Of a DNA stretch of 64,000 nucleotides, positions 48,595 to 60,152 are shown in pieces. The stretch is from NCBI GenBank assembly GCA_029945375.1, contig CM057057.1, positions 3,658,001 to 3,722,000 of the forward strand, written 5' to 3'. A program made the translations under genes and the position numbers. Origin of the DNA: Agaricus subrufescens (Eukaryota; Basidiomycota; Agaricomycetes; Agaricales; Agaricaceae). Position 1 is the stretch's first letter, and each line of letters begins with the position of its first letter. Under the pieces are notes generated by a model. It did no database searches. It saw nothing but the letters and a program-made list of their open reading frames with translations, and was not told the origin of the DNA.

Positions 48595-50283
48595 ATGTCC
48601 TCCCCGTCCCCCGCTCCCACCACCCTCTGGGCCACAGGTATTTCTCCCGCTCCCCCCGCCCCGCCCCCGCTTACCCTGCCCCAGCCTCCAAGGAATGGGT
48701 CATCCAGCCCAAGCCCAAGCCCGGCCGCAAGCCCAAGAAAGACCTCTCGTCCGTCGTCAAGGACGAAGATGAGGCAAGTTGCTGCCCTTATGCTCTCCGA
48801 CACCCACTTATCTTCTCTCCAGAGTGACGCAAAGGGGCGCCGAGTCCAGAATAGGTGCGGTTTATCGCCATCAGATTGTCAATTATGGCATCTTATCAGT
48901 TCTCCCAGAGCCGCCCAGCGCGCTTTCCGCGAGCGCAAGCAATCTCAGCTGGCCGAGTTGCAGGCCCGCATTCAACAATACGAACAAGGCGAGATCGAAC
49001 GCAACGTCGCGCTCCAGGGCATTGCGAAACGCCTGAAGGAGGAGAATGAAGCCTTACGAAAGGAAAACTCCTCGCTCAAGGAGAAGATAGCCAAGCTGGA
49101 ACAAGACCAACAGGCTACCAAGGAGAAGAAGCGCTGGAGAGACAACTCCCCTGGCAGTGTCACCTCACCTAAAGTTCCTGCTCGCAAGAAACCGCGCTTC
49201 AGTCCCGAGTCGTTTGACAAGCCCTTGCCAAACTATCTGCCTGCCTCCCCGCCCATGCTTGATTCTCCCCATTCGTCGAGTTCGTCAGACAGCCGGTTTT
49301 CTCCCATTTACGAAGTACAGCCCTCTGAACCCACACATCCCATAATTGCCAACATTGACCTCAACAATACAAATAGATCAATCTCTCTCGATTCCTTCCA
49401 TTTCTCTCCTTCTTTCAATTGTGGATTTTGTAGCGACGATACACCTTGTGTCTGCAGAGAGCTGGCTGCGCAGCAGGTTGCTGAACGCTCGAATCTCACC
49501 TCTTTCAAGTCGGAGGAATACACGGGTGTCGTTCGCCTAGAGCCGGCTCCTCAACCTTTATCAACTCGGCCTTCAATCCTAGATAACTTACCAGCTTACC
49601 GACCACCCGTACCCCTACGTCGTCGGGCAACACCTTGCACTGTCAACTCAATCTTTCCGGTCCAGGTTTTATCGGAAACTCGACCCTCTGCTCAGCCAAC
49701 GTGCTCGGGTGACCCATTAAATTGTCTCGCCTGTGCAGATGATGCTTTCGGTAAGGCATTCTGCTCTGCCGTCAAGGAGACGATTGCCGCTCGCCCTTCC
49801 TGTGTTGATTATCCCGGTGGTATCCCTTCATCATCCCACACCCCTTGTAACGGCCTGAGCAATTGCGAGCATTGTATATCGGACCAGGCAGCGAGCCTCA
49901 GTGGCTATGATCCCTCGGAATCGATCCCCATGAACGCTGCTTGGCAGCAGATAAAAGCCCACCCCAACGCCGCCTTTGCTGATCTTTCTTTACTTGCCAA
50001 TGTGGTGGCAAGTCGCTCGCGATGTACTGGTTCCCGGATCCCACTTTCCCCATGCCCAGAATCTAAATTTACCCCACCCACCCCACCGCTTGCCCCGCCT
50101 GCCGACAACGAAACCATTATACTAACAGACCCCCATGCTCAATATAAAGAAAAGGAGAAAGCCCAGCTTCAAGGAGCTTCACCTCCACCTCGAGACATTT
50201 TAACTCGATGTGGGCGAATTCGTGAAGTCCCAACGTCTGCAGTACGCGACGCGCTGCGGCTACTTGATGTTAAATTCCCATAG
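48595..50283 (+). CDS. hapX: HapX-type bZIP iron regulator
   Basis: Four exons (48595-48637, 48685-48773, 48823-48854, 48909-50283) sum to 1539 nt (512 aa). Residues 16-30 hold SKEWVIQPKPKPGRKPKK, the Hap4/HapX motif that binds the CCAAT-binding complex. The bZIP basic region is RRVQNRAAQRAFRERK, followed by a leucine/valine-spaced coiled coil (IERNVALQGIAKRLKEENEAL). Cysteine-rich regions typical of HapX follow: CGFCSDDTPCVC, CSGDPLNCLACADDAFGKAFC and CNGLSNCEHC. In characterised fungi HapX represses iron-consuming pathways during starvation and activates vacuolar storage under excess iron, with Cys-rich regions sensing Fe-S clusters. Intron 2 starts GCAAGT after GAG, a GC-AG intron confirmed by the frame sum. 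Confidence 0.88.
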   Translation: MSSPSPAPTTLWATGISPAPPAPPPLTLPQPPRNGSSSPSPSPAASPRKTSRPSSRTKMRQVAALMLSDTHLSSLQSDAKGRRVQNRCGLSPSDCQLWHLISSPRAAQRAFRERKQSQLAELQARIQQYEQGEIERNVALQGIAKRLKEENEALRKENSSLKEKIAKLEQDQQATKEKKRWRDNSPGSVTSPKVPARKKPRFSPESFDKPLPNYLPASPPMLDSPHSSSSSDSRFSPIYEVQPSEPTHPIIANIDLNNTNRSISLDSFHFSPSFNCGFCSDDTPCVCRELAAQQVAERSNLTSFKSEEYTGVVRLEPAPQPLSTRPSILDNLPAYRPPVPLRRRATPCTVNSIFPVQVLSETRPSAQPTCSGDPLNCLACADDAFGKAFCSAVKETIAARPSCVDYPGGIPSSSHTPCNGLSNCEHCISDQAASLSGYDPSESIPMNAAWQQIKAHPNAAFADLSLLANVVASRSRCTGSRIPLSPCPESKFTPPTPPLAPPADNETIILTDPHAQYKEKEKAQLQGASPPPRDILTRCGRIREVPTSAVRDALRLLDVKFP

Positions 50284-50400
50284 CCGGAACTGGACAATTT
50301 GTAAATTTATATCTAGTATTTTGTATATGATTAATTCCCAATGTAGTATATCGTATCATTACAACACAACGATAACTGTTTCCCAAAAGCGCGATGTTCC

Positions 50401-52872
50401 TTATACTTTGCGATTCACATAATGTGACCTTTTGATGACACGCCTGATGTGTGGAGAATTGGAGATAAGGTCCTTCGGCAAGCCTGATGACCGTTTGAAT
50501 GCTTTGACCAGGAGACTCAACTGCCGCCGTAGTAAACCTTCTTTCCGCTCACTTAAGTTCTGCCGTGATGTGGGGCGCGAGGTATCGAGCTTGCAAAACT
50601 TTTTGAGTAGTGCAAGTAGAGGGATGTCAGGGTACTGCTGGGGCATCGGTGCAACGTAATGCCAGAGCATAACAAGTAACTTCTTCGCTATGTCTAGCCG
50701 CCGAGCGAGAACGAACGCGTGACAGAGGGCGTAAATGGCACGGACGTCAGGGTGTATTCCATTTTTAATCATGGTCTCGAAAAGTTGCGCTGCTACTTTT
50801 GGCTGATTTTGACGCCCGTACCCGTGGAGAAGTATGGTGTACATAACAACATTGGGCTTCAAATTGTGCTCCCGGACCGAACGCATGATCTTCAGAGCCG
50901 TATCATTCTCGCCCTGGAGAGCAAACCCTTCCATCAAGGCAGAAACGTGGTAAATGGACGGCATAATTCCCCGCGAAAGCATATCATGGTATGTGCCAAC
51001 TGCCCCCTCCGGGTCTTGTCTAATTATTCCGTCATATCGGATTCGTAAAGCTAGCATCGCAGCGTCGCTTCGAATTCCTTGTGACTCTAGCGATGCAACG
51101 AGGTAATGCGCTAAGCTCGGACGGACTAGCATTTGGTCCAGCTGTACTCCGGCGAGTGGGCCGTCAGAGGGCCAGTCGACGTTTCGAGGAACTCTCTTAT
51201 CAATCCTTCTACGCGCCGAAGTGTAGTGAAGCCGCTGCTTTTCGTAACGGAGGATGTAGCTGATGAGAGGGTGAAGGTGATTGAGTGAAGCGCGGAAGGT
51301 AGGAAATAATTGACGAAGTACGCGCAATATGCCTGCAGGAGTAGTGGGCTTATAGCGAACCAAGTAGTCAATCAAAATCTTCAGAGAGTGCGTATTAGGT
51401 TTGATGTCAACCTGTTGCATTTGTTTGAGGACTAAGAGGGCACCGTCTAAACCGCGTCTGCTTAATATGCCCCGCAAGAGGGCATTAAAAACGTCTATAT
51501 GTGGGGGAATCCGCGATGTTGAGAACGGCCATTTCCAATCAGGCTGAATGTCTTTGCGTTGATCCAGTTGGTCACGGAGAGCGCTAAAATCCTCGTCTGA
51601 TAGAATATGAGACATTAAGTGTATCGCGATGCTGGGTTTCTTGGCGGCGAACTGAAGGTTCATATACGCGGCCAAAATGGTGGATGACAACTCGAAGTTA
51701 TGCTGTTGCATGAGTGAGAAGATTTCTTCTGCACCCACAAAGTCGGAACGCATCAGGCAGAGACGGATGGCAATGAGCAATGTTTGGGTATTAGGATGAA
51801 GAGAGACAGGCGGTACAGTCGAGCCGGCATTGGAATTGATATCGTCCAAAAGATTGAGGATACGTTGAACAGGCCCAATCATATTGGGATCGAAAAAGGA
51901 GAATAACTCGTGAAGGCCCGAATGATCGTTGGACATAATGTGCGATTCCAAGAGTGTATTGACTACAAACACTCTTCTGGAAGGGGGTAGAATTCTCAAT
52001 ATCGAGAGAGTTAGGTCCCTGACTTGGCGGTCTAGTCCGAGGTGGTGATAGTTTTCTGCGATGGTAGCATGGGTAGAGGAATTTATAGGTAAGCCGGCCG
52101 CTTCCATGGCAGACAGGCATTGGCGACAAGCGACGACATCGCGATTGCGAATCTCTGCTGCCAAGATCATATGCCATGCTCGTCTGGAAAACCTGACTTG
52201 TGCTTCCTCGTAATCTCGAAGCGCGTTCATGAAAGCAGTGTAGTTGCCCAACTCGAGAAGAGCACCTAGTCGCCAATCGAGCAGACGGCATGTAAGCGTC
52301 TCGAGATTTTCTTTGGCAAGACGGAAAACTTCTGGAATTAGTAGGTGTCGTCCATGGAGGGATAAGGTCCAACATATACCCTCGTACGTTGGAGCGTTTA
52401 GACGGTAGCCATATGCGAGTGCCAGGCTCAATAAGCGAATGCAAGCGGCAGGTTCGTCGGATGCGGCAAGTTCTTTTGCGACACGACGAACATTGCTGGG
52501 AGTACTGAATATTTGAAGGATGGGGGAGGAAGCGACCTCTCCAGATTTCAGGTAACGAAGAGCTGAATCCGTCGTCTGACCATGGCAGCCAAGGAAATCG
52601 ATGAACGCCCCCGCCAGACCCTTGGGGGATGTATTGACAGTCGTAGTGGTTGTCGGTGGAAGAATAGGTTTGGTTTTTGTGGCGTTTTCTACGCGACGTT
52701 CGTCTTCGTGACTTGATGCATTCCGTATAACCCCGTGCTGAGGTGTGGTGATCGCAGTTGCGCTCCACCGTCCTCGAGAAGCCGTGATAGTCCTGCGCGA
52801 ATTTTTGCATGTCAAAGCGGCAACAGGGTGCTCCAAATAGTGCCTTGATGCAACCAGCACCCTCCCGAGCAT
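50401..52872 (-). CDS. Mitochondrial pentatricopeptide repeat (PPR) protein
   Basis: This is a single-exon gene of 823 aa. The N-terminus MLGRVLVASRHYLEHPVAAL... followed by NSRRTITASRGRW is basic and Ser/Thr-rich, consistent with a mitochondrial presequence. PPR-type helical hairpins are visible, for example VFNALLRGILSRRGLDGALL with MQQVDIKPNTHSLKILIDYL, IYHVSALMEGFALQGENDTAL with VREHNLKPNVVMYTILLHGY, and KVAAQLFETMIKNGIHPDVRAIY. Such proteins bind organellar RNA and act in its stability or translation; the specific target cannot be read from sequence. The absence of introns contrasts with most neighbours. Confidence 0.88.
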   Translation of the reverse strand: MLGRVLVASRHYLEHPVAALTCKNSRRTITASRGRWSATAITTPQHGVIRNASSHEDERRVENATKTKPILPPTTTTTVNTSPKGLAGAFIDFLGCHGQTTDSALRYLKSGEVASSPILQIFSTPSNVRRVAKELAASDEPAACIRLLSLALAYGYRLNAPTYEGICWTLSLHGRHLLIPEVFRLAKENLETLTCRLLDWRLGALLELGNYTAFMNALRDYEEAQVRFSRRAWHMILAAEIRNRDVVACRQCLSAMEAAGLPINSSTHATIAENYHHLGLDRQVRDLTLSILRILPPSRRVFVVNTLLESHIMSNDHSGLHELFSFFDPNMIGPVQRILNLLDDINSNAGSTVPPVSLHPNTQTLLIAIRLCLMRSDFVGAEEIFSLMQQHNFELSSTILAAYMNLQFAAKKPSIAIHLMSHILSDEDFSALRDQLDQRKDIQPDWKWPFSTSRIPPHIDVFNALLRGILSRRGLDGALLVLKQMQQVDIKPNTHSLKILIDYLVRYKPTTPAGILRVLRQLFPTFRASLNHLHPLISYILRYEKQRLHYTSARRRIDKRVPRNVDWPSDGPLAGVQLDQMLVRPSLAHYLVASLESQGIRSDAAMLALRIRYDGIIRQDPEGAVGTYHDMLSRGIMPSIYHVSALMEGFALQGENDTALKIMRSVREHNLKPNVVMYTILLHGYGRQNQPKVAAQLFETMIKNGIHPDVRAIYALCHAFVLARRLDIAKKLLVMLWHYVAPMPQQYPDIPLLALLKKFCKLDTSRPTSRQNLSERKEGLLRRQLSLLVKAFKRSSGLPKDLISNSPHIRRVIKRSHYVNRKV

Positions 52873-55578
52873 GAACAGACGAGGTCGTGTTCAGATGCAA
52901 CGATTGGTCCTCTGGTCTGCTGGTTTTGAGTGGAAAATGGGAACGGGAGTAGGGAGTTAGACTTACGTATTCACAAATATTAGAGTTGAACTGCTATGAA
53001 TTTTGCATGAGCTGGTGTCCTTGAGCTGAGAGTAGAGCGTAGGCTTGTCTTTTTCCGGGCCAGAAGAAGCTCACGTGGTCTGACATGATGTCGCGCGTCG
53101 CAGATTTCTGACTTTCTGTCGTCAGACCTCAGCACTAGCATCACTGCCCTCGTTGTCCGGCACGTCTCCTCAAATTTGAAACATTATTCGTTACTGGCTA
53201 TAGCCTGCACACCTGAACAAGCTCTATCGGAAAAAATTCTTGCCCGAATGATATGTTTTCAACTACTCGCTAGCCTCGTACAAGACCACGAGCTGTAGCC
53301 TTTCACAACGGCGTTCGCATAAACCAAGAGAACTATGCCAGATAGTATCGAATTGCAGCTACATGATACCCAGGCTCCGTTGACAGTCGATATGGAAATG
53401 CCCCACTTCCCAGGTAAATTCCGGACTAGCCATGATAGCACTTCTCCTTTGAAGGATAACCAATTTGCTGTTCATCGTTGGTCAATGAGAGCCCTGGGGA
53501 GCCATATCCTCGGCTCCTTATTATCACGATCCTGAACACGATCACACGACTTTGTTTCTTTTTTTTTTCTATCTCAAAAGTAGTTGGACATCCTTGGCAC
53601 TTCCAACTTGAATGCTCTCTCGCCACATTTCGCCCACCGCTTATCGGCCCGAACCTATGTAAAACGGGCAGCTAATTCGATACTGGTTGCACAACGTCAG
53701 TTGTCTACATGGTTCGTTCGCAATATCCGTTCCTCACGGCTACATTTCCTAATTCTTCATTTTCCGGTTTAGAGAAGCTCTACGATTTCTGCCTCAACAA
53801 CTCCCCACGAGCTCCCCGAATCACCTATAGTTAGCTCTATCAGAAGCGGGCTTTTCGTCTTCTGCCTTTCTGATTTCTGTCTCACCAGGCTCGGACAATT
53901 AAAACTTTAATGATGCTTGCATGTCGCATCAATGCGTGATATCGTTATCCAAAAGCGTAAGACGGCGGTCTTACGTTCATATCTTCGTGGGTGAATGCGT
54001 ACTAACACCCATTAAGTTTCAGCGACTGGATTCTTGTCCCCATGGGGTGTTCCGATGCCCGATTCTCTCACAAAAACTCTGCGGCACATGTATGCAGTCG
54101 AAGATTTTACTCATAGCGGCCAACTCTAACGGGTCGCTTCGTCATTTCCGATTGTATTTCAGAACTTTTGAGCATTCATAACCTATTAACCCGCCACTGC
54201 GCGAGTGTGGCGTTCAATTTTCACACCAGGGACTTATCCTCGCGGGTTTCCATACTCGTACCTTGCGAGCCGCCGTTCATTAACTCCTCCTGGACCAGTA
54301 CACTCAGAAACAAAGCCTTATTAGGAGGTCAATATCCACGTGGGCCAGGTCTGGGCATAGTTTCAGTATGTGCATAATTTTGATCTCCCGTCAACTAAAC
54401 TTTGTACTATCCGCACCACCACATGCTATCTTTCTCTGCCACAGCACTCAAGATCTAGTTGACCGATCCCTTCGGCATACATCGATTGATCCAGTTTACC
54501 GTCTTGGTTGACCATCTACGGAAAACCCGGAGTGGCAAGATTGATCTCCCGTCCTCGAAAATATGTCTGGAGCCGGTGTTCTATTCCCTGAAATGGCTGG
54601 CCCTATCCGGACGGACCGAACTAAGGGTATCCGGTAGGTACCTTTCTTCACTTATCACTCGCCTCTGCTGAGATCTGATCAAATTTCTAAAAAAAACTTT
54701 TGCGCAGCACGGAGTGTGGTACCACCACATAGTTTCCCTTGATGGAAGGCGGCAAAAATGCATCACTTTTAGAGGACAAGAGCGGTACGATTTATAAGCG
54801 TTTCAATGCTAAATAAACCCTGTTTTTTTGTTTGACTGACAAGCTAACAGTTAATGGCACGGGCTTCTGCGTAGAAGTTGTGATCATGAAGTTTACCGGC
54901 AGTTGTCTTAATTGGCATGCCCAGACATAAGGAAGACCCTCCAACTTAAATTTCACACCGGAGATTTGGTTCTAGAAGCCTTCCGCAGCCCTTCCCAACC
55001 AGTTCCAATCTCAAATTCGTTCCGGGATCTGGATGAAGTCTGAAAATAGTCTCGGAAGCGACTTATTATATGACAATGACATGGACTGACTGCGGATATG
55101 GTAATGTAATCGAAGAGAACAGTCGCGCCATTTTGTGTGGCTCTTTCGGCATGGCTGATCGAGAGGGCGGATAAGATGGACAACGACAGAACATCATTCA
55201 TGGTAATTCGGCAATCACTTTGGATGGCATTTACATAAGGGTCTAGGTGCGTTCAGCGTGGCTATCGCACAACGGCTGCACCGGAAGGTAGTATAACAAA
55301 GATCATTGATACAATATTTAAGCAGTATAACATAAACTGACGCCATCTTCTTCTCTTTACCTATTTCATATCTACCTGCCGTATAAACCGGAATTGAATG
55401 TCATTCCTGTGACAGTAAATAATTTATCACGAGTCTGGCCCTTCGCAGTGCCAAATAGAGAGGCTTGTATTTGAGGAACCCATAAGCAGTTGCTCAACCG
55501 TGCCGAAATAGTAGTAAGTGTTTTACGTCCCCGGCCATATGCAAAGCCAGGGGAAAAACCTCCGTCGTGTGCCCCGAT
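52873..55578. other. 2.7-kb region without a supported gene
   Basis: No conserved domain, tRNA or clear repeat was found on either strand. The best isolated frame is 53335-53535 (66 codons, starting MPDSIELQLHDTQAPL), with no recognisable family. Other frames are short and overlap randomly. The start holds the promoter and 5' end of the PPR gene, and the end holds the 3' UTR of the XRCC2-like gene. The middle may contain a fast-evolving gene, a non-coding RNA or decayed DNA. Confidence 0.5.
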
Positions 55579-56606
55579 CTACGAAACCAAGATATCATCC
55601 TCAGTGATTTGTAGAGTAAATTGCTTGGCCACAGAATGGCCAGGGGCGCGGACAATTGCCGAAAGGCTACTGATAGTCGAAGGGTTGGCAGTTATCCCAC
55701 CGTTTCCCACTTCAAGGGGATGTTCGATGCCGGAGCGATACAAATTAATGCGACAAGTCACAGGCAGCTGGTGCTGCGTGTGCTGCCCGGCGTCGGTGAG
55801 AGGCAAAGGAAATGGCGTTTCAAGTTGTTGGCGCCGCTGTGACGCCGAAAGAGGGTTCAGATCCCAACGTGACAGGAGGACCAAAGGCCCATGGGATTGC
55901 ATGAAAGATGTGATCGAGGCAAAAGCGTGGCTAAGAGGATTTGCCGATCGCGAGCCATCAAGACGTAATTGTTCATGAGCATATCGATCAGGCCAATAGA
56001 AGGCAGAAATCGAGTCAACGGCGAGAATACCCAAGTCTTCTTCCGGAAGTTCGGTGGCAAGGTACACTGGCAGGTGTTGGATCGTAGCAGCAAGCTGGTG
56101 GGAGCTCGAAGGCCGGAAGACATGCAAAAGACTGAAGGCCTTGGTTGTGATAGCATCGCCATCTGGATGGTTTGCAGGTAGGAGGCGTTTGACGCGCGCG
56201 CGCAAGAGCTGCGCGAATCTCATAACGTTAAATTTGTGATCTGAATCGAGAAGGATGCCAACTTTGCCCCAGCCGCCGAGCTCGGAGGGCAGAACACAGT
56301 TGATGAGCATGTACAGGAGAAGGTGGGATTTTCCAGAGGCAGCAGCGCCTTGTATCTCGATGACATCGCCACGCTGGCATGACGGGTGATCCAGCAGGGT
56401 GTCCAACGCAGGAATGTGGGAGAGCCCGAGGGGAGACGCTGGGGATGTTAAGGCTCGAGCACAGGACGAGACAGGGGCGGCTCACCAGTGCGGGCAAGCG
56501 AGGACCAGAGCTGGGGGACAGGTGAGCGGGGCAGGAGGGAGCGGAGAGGGCATACCTGGGAAAGGGAGTGGGCGGGGATGTGGGTAAGGAGGGACATGAT
56601 GATCAT
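55579..56606 (-). CDS. XRCC2-like Rad51 paralogue
   Basis: Three exons (56556-56606, 56486-56510, 55579-56438) sum to 936 nt (311 aa). The spliced N-terminus reads MSLLTHIPAHSLSQ-LWSSLARTG-ASPLGLSHIPALDTLLDHP. Walker A is GAAASGKS and Walker B lies in LGILAVDSISAFYWPDRY; GDVIEIQGAAASGKSHLLLY matches Xrcc2. Rad51 paralogues assist Rad51 filament formation in homologous recombination in the nucleus. The C-terminal half (LVLLSRWDLNPLS, VTCRINLYRSG) fits the RecA core. ATG codons at 56606 and 56597 are both in frame. The gene is divergent from the coiled-coil gene, with 73 bp between ATGs. Confidence 0.83.
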
Positions 56607-56679
56607 GACAGCATGGTAACCGCCTGGAACACATCTCTGCTCTCTCCCTCCCAACCACTCCCCCACCGTGTCCGCCGAC

Positions 56680-59105
56680 ATGACCACTGTCTCTCCCAAG
56701 CCTCCCCTCTCGAAACGGCAGCCCACCTCTCCGACGCCCTCGATCGCCAGAGGCGCAACAGCGCGCTCGGCCGTCTCTCCTCGTGTCTCCTCTTCGCTTA
56801 GTTCGGGTGGGGTAAGACGTACACCATCCAAAAGTGCCCACCCAGCACAAACACACGAGGATACTCGTGAGGCTCTGGCTGCTTCCTTGAAGGAGGAGAC
56901 TGATCAGAAGGAACAGGTAATACTGTCCGCCCCTCTCTTCTCCTTCGTCTTCTGACCAATCTCTACGCTGTCAGCTACTTCTCCAGCTGCAAGACAAGGA
57001 CCAAACCATTCGTTCTTTGACAAGCGAGGCGGAAAACTTGACTTCATCCCTGCATGCGACGGAAGCGCGGCTGAACGAGTTCTATAATGAGCAAGCACGT
57101 TCAGAAGCTGAATTAGCTCAGCGTATCGAGGTCTCCGAAAAGCTTCGGACACAAGTCCGTGAGCTAGAAAGAGAGAAGCGGGACCTTCAGCGACGTTATA
57201 ACGAACAGGTGTGCATCTCCTGCCTTCAATTCAACCCCTCTGTATGTATCTCACGAGTGTCATCAGACTGCTACTTTCGAGGCCGAACGCCAGGCATTTT
57301 ATGACAACGAACAGCATCTTAAATCCAGGATCCAGTCGGTATCAGACGCTCTAAAACGCGCTGAAGAAACTGCTAGGGACGTTCCCGAGCCTGCTTTTGA
57401 AACAGTCGAAGAACAGGAAGTCCAATCTAAGCTTACCTTTAAACCTCCCGTAGCCAAGCAGGATATTAATGATTCGGAGAATGAACCCGCCGAGATGACT
57501 GCACTTAAGCTCGAACTTTCAACCCTCTCAACCTCCCATTCCTCGCTTCAAAGTACTCTTGTACTCCTTCAATCCCAACTCCTAGATCTCAAGAGAGTCA
57601 ATCATGGACTTCAAGAAGATAACGAGAGTTACATGATTCTATTACGCGAAAAGACACTCAGTGGTCAATTTGATCCTATGCGCCAAGTTGGAGCAAGTAA
57701 TTCGACCAGTGAAGACGACGACGACGGTGACGGTAGCGACGTGGAACAGCACGCGGAGATGACAAGCCTACGCAGTACCGGCCGAAGTACTCTTGATCCT
57801 GTAGATGAAGAAACTGAAGGTGCAGAGGCTGGTGTAGAAGACGACTCAAGCAAACCTCACTTCTCGCGACAACCGAGTCGCCAAGGGCGCAAACGCACCG
57901 GTTCGACGTATGACTCACGGGGAGAATCACTGGCGGATCTTCCTATCACAGGCCCTGGGCTTGACCTCGCTGCAGAGCTCGGGAGGGCAGAGAACAAAGA
58001 TACGCTTGACGACACAACCAATATTGATCAAAACGACAACCATGGTAAATCAAAACGAAATAAAAAGACTACGGATGGTCGCAAGGTTACAGATTCCACT
58101 GACAGCGGCCGCGATACAGGCGTTTCCGCTGAGATGGAAACTATGCGCTCAGAAATCAAATCACTCAAAGATGCCAACAAAGCGCTCTCACTCTATGCTT
58201 CCAAGATTATAGACCGAATTATTGCGCAGGAGGGTTTCGAGCACGTATTGGCTGCAGACTACGACACGGAATCGCAGGCTCCACCACCATCCAAACCACC
58301 GGCTAAAGTCCCTCCCCCTCCTCCTTCCAATCAACCACGTCCATTCCCTGTAAAACCAGCACCCACGCCTTCTAATCATGCGGTGCATTCACCGCAGGCC
58401 TCACCTGACCCTTCTTACTCGCCCCGATTGAACGTCCCGACAAATAGAGCAAACCGCCGGTCCCTTTCTTTTGATTGGAAGAGCTTCTCAATATTCAATA
58501 GCGGCACGGAAAGGAAACCAGAGGCCAATCTTAGACCTTTGACCCTGAAGCCAGGTTCCAGTACCCTTTCAGGTGCCCGTAAGCTCGATACAGAGGAGGA
58601 TGAAGAGGACCGCAAGGAACGGGAGCGACTTAACGCTACCATGCAACTTATGGGAATCCAGCCTGCACCTCAATCACCTATTCCATCCCCTTTGATTCCA
58701 TCTGCGCCTATCGAACGGGCCCAACCAAATACACCTACCACTAGTTCCATCAATCGGCGATTCTCATTCTTTGGTTTTGGAACCAAAAGTGTGGATACCA
58801 ATTCAGACGGTGCTTCCGTGCACTCTACGCCTGCACTGACCCAAATTCAGAACGGCCAAGAACCTACTAACCAGGAGGTGGATGGTTCCGTGAGTTTAAC
58901 TCAGGAGGCCTTGGAACGCGCGGAAGCTGAGAACTCGTTGGCGGCCCTTGATGCGCGTGAACGCAGCTTGAGCGTAGAACTAGCTAGAGGCGGAGGTGGC
59001 GGTTTCACAGACGTCGCACCACGGCCGAGCCGGAGAAGGAGAAGGAGTGTCGGGGGTAGTGGGAGTACCGTGTGGAGCGCTGGAATGAGTGCTGGGGATG
59101 AATGA
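56680..59105 (+). CDS. Coiled-coil protein with conserved ALSLYASKIIDRII motif (unknown function)
   Basis: The first ATG gives MTTVSPKPPLSKRQ, a Ser/Pro-rich basic head. Coiled-coil blocks follow (REALAASLKEETDQKEQ-LLLQLQDKDQTIRSL, ELAQRIEVSEKLRTQVRELEREKRDLQRRYNEQ, KLELSTLSTSHSSLQSTLVLLQSQLLDLKRV), then an acidic linker. The segment MRSEIKSLKDANKALSLYASKIIDRIIAQEGFEHVL is the most conserved-looking part and resembles a block in fungal proteins often named M-protein-repeat-like. The C-terminal third is Pro/Ser-rich with RRSLSFDWKSFSIF and RRFSFFGFGTKS patches. The head is split by short introns (about 56917-56975 and 57209-57268). Function is unknown; a cytoskeletal or polarity role is only a guess. 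Confidence 0.75.
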
Positions 59106-59304
59106 GCTCAATTGAGCAGTAACTATACCCTTGAAAGCGATTGATCGCTACTATGATTCAAGGTAGAAATTTATACGGTTTTAATGGATGGATTAATCAC
59201 AGCGGCATGGCACTGCTTATGTATATACCTCGTATCTGTACTATTCATTGTAATACCCTATGTACTCCCATTTCGGTGGATACATTTTAGACTTCGAATG
59301 ACGC

Positions 59305-60152
59305 TCAAGTCGGTGTTCGGTGCTTTATCAACGTGTTTTGGGCATGGGTGCGGATAGTCTGGAACGGATTGCTCGCAAACTCTGGGTTAGAACGTATAAG
59401 TGGTTGTCGGAATTGCTCGACTTGTCTAGGAGGAATGTTAACGGAGTCTTGTAGAGCCAAGCTAATAAGTGATACATACAATGCGCGCCGACGTTGGTTC
59501 TTTGATAATGGTCCAGCCTTTCCTTCACCAATTTTGGCACCCCGATGCTGAGGTTTGGAGTTTACCTCTCGTTTTCGGTCTGTTTCCATAGCATTAGGAT
59601 CTTTTTCTGACGACTTTACGGATTCGTCGGCAATTTGTTCGTCGGCGGTTATGGCGGACAAGATGGTCTGCATTTCATTCAAGTCTCCAGCCAACTGTTC
59701 CTTGGCTTTGCGTTTTTCTCGTCTCTCGTGAGATTTAGAGTATGGTGTCCGAGATGCGCCGAGTCCTAGGTCACAAGTTCAACGCCAGTTGAGTATACAT
59801 CCAGATTTTGGACACTGACTTTCAAGGAAGGCTTCTCGTTTTTGAGTTTGTTTTTCTTTTTTTGTGAGCACTTCGTGTGGAGCCGCTTGTGTATGAAGGG
59901 ATGACAGGATATCATTGGCCTATAAGAGTATGTGTGAGTGTAGTAATAGATGCGAAATGGGATGTAACATACATACAGGAACGTCAGCTGCAGAACCAAT
60001 TTCTACATGTTCGACGGCATTATCTTGGACGGCGAATGTTCTTTTATGAATTTTTGCTGAAGAATCGTGTACGACTGTTCTTGAGCGGCGTTCTTTTGGC
60101 TAATAATCTGGGATTGAGACGAGATTGTCAGTGCAAAAGGAAAGCTTACCAT
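59305..60152 (-). CDS. SLX9: Slx9-like ribosome biogenesis factor; start codon alone on exon 1
   Basis: Four exons (60150-60152, 59977-60099, 59820-59919, 59305-59765) sum to 687 nt (228 aa). The coding part of exon 1 is only ATG, followed by GTAAGC; the protein resumes PKERRSRTVVHDSSAKIHKR. Family blocks follow: ANDILSSLHTQAAPHEVLTKKEKQTQKREAFLERLGASRTPYSKSHERREKRKAKEQLAGDL and the C-terminal NPEFASNPFQTIRTHAQNTL. Slx9 associates with pre-40S particles and U3 snoRNP and helps 18S rRNA precursor processing and export. The N-terminus MPKERR and the downstream blocks make this start assignment fairly firm. Confidence 0.85.

Noticed and set aside
51791..52900. 369-codon minus-strand frame overlapping the PPR gene
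   Set aside because: It is a shifted frame of the PPR gene. Only the other frame has PPR motifs and a mitochondrial presequence.
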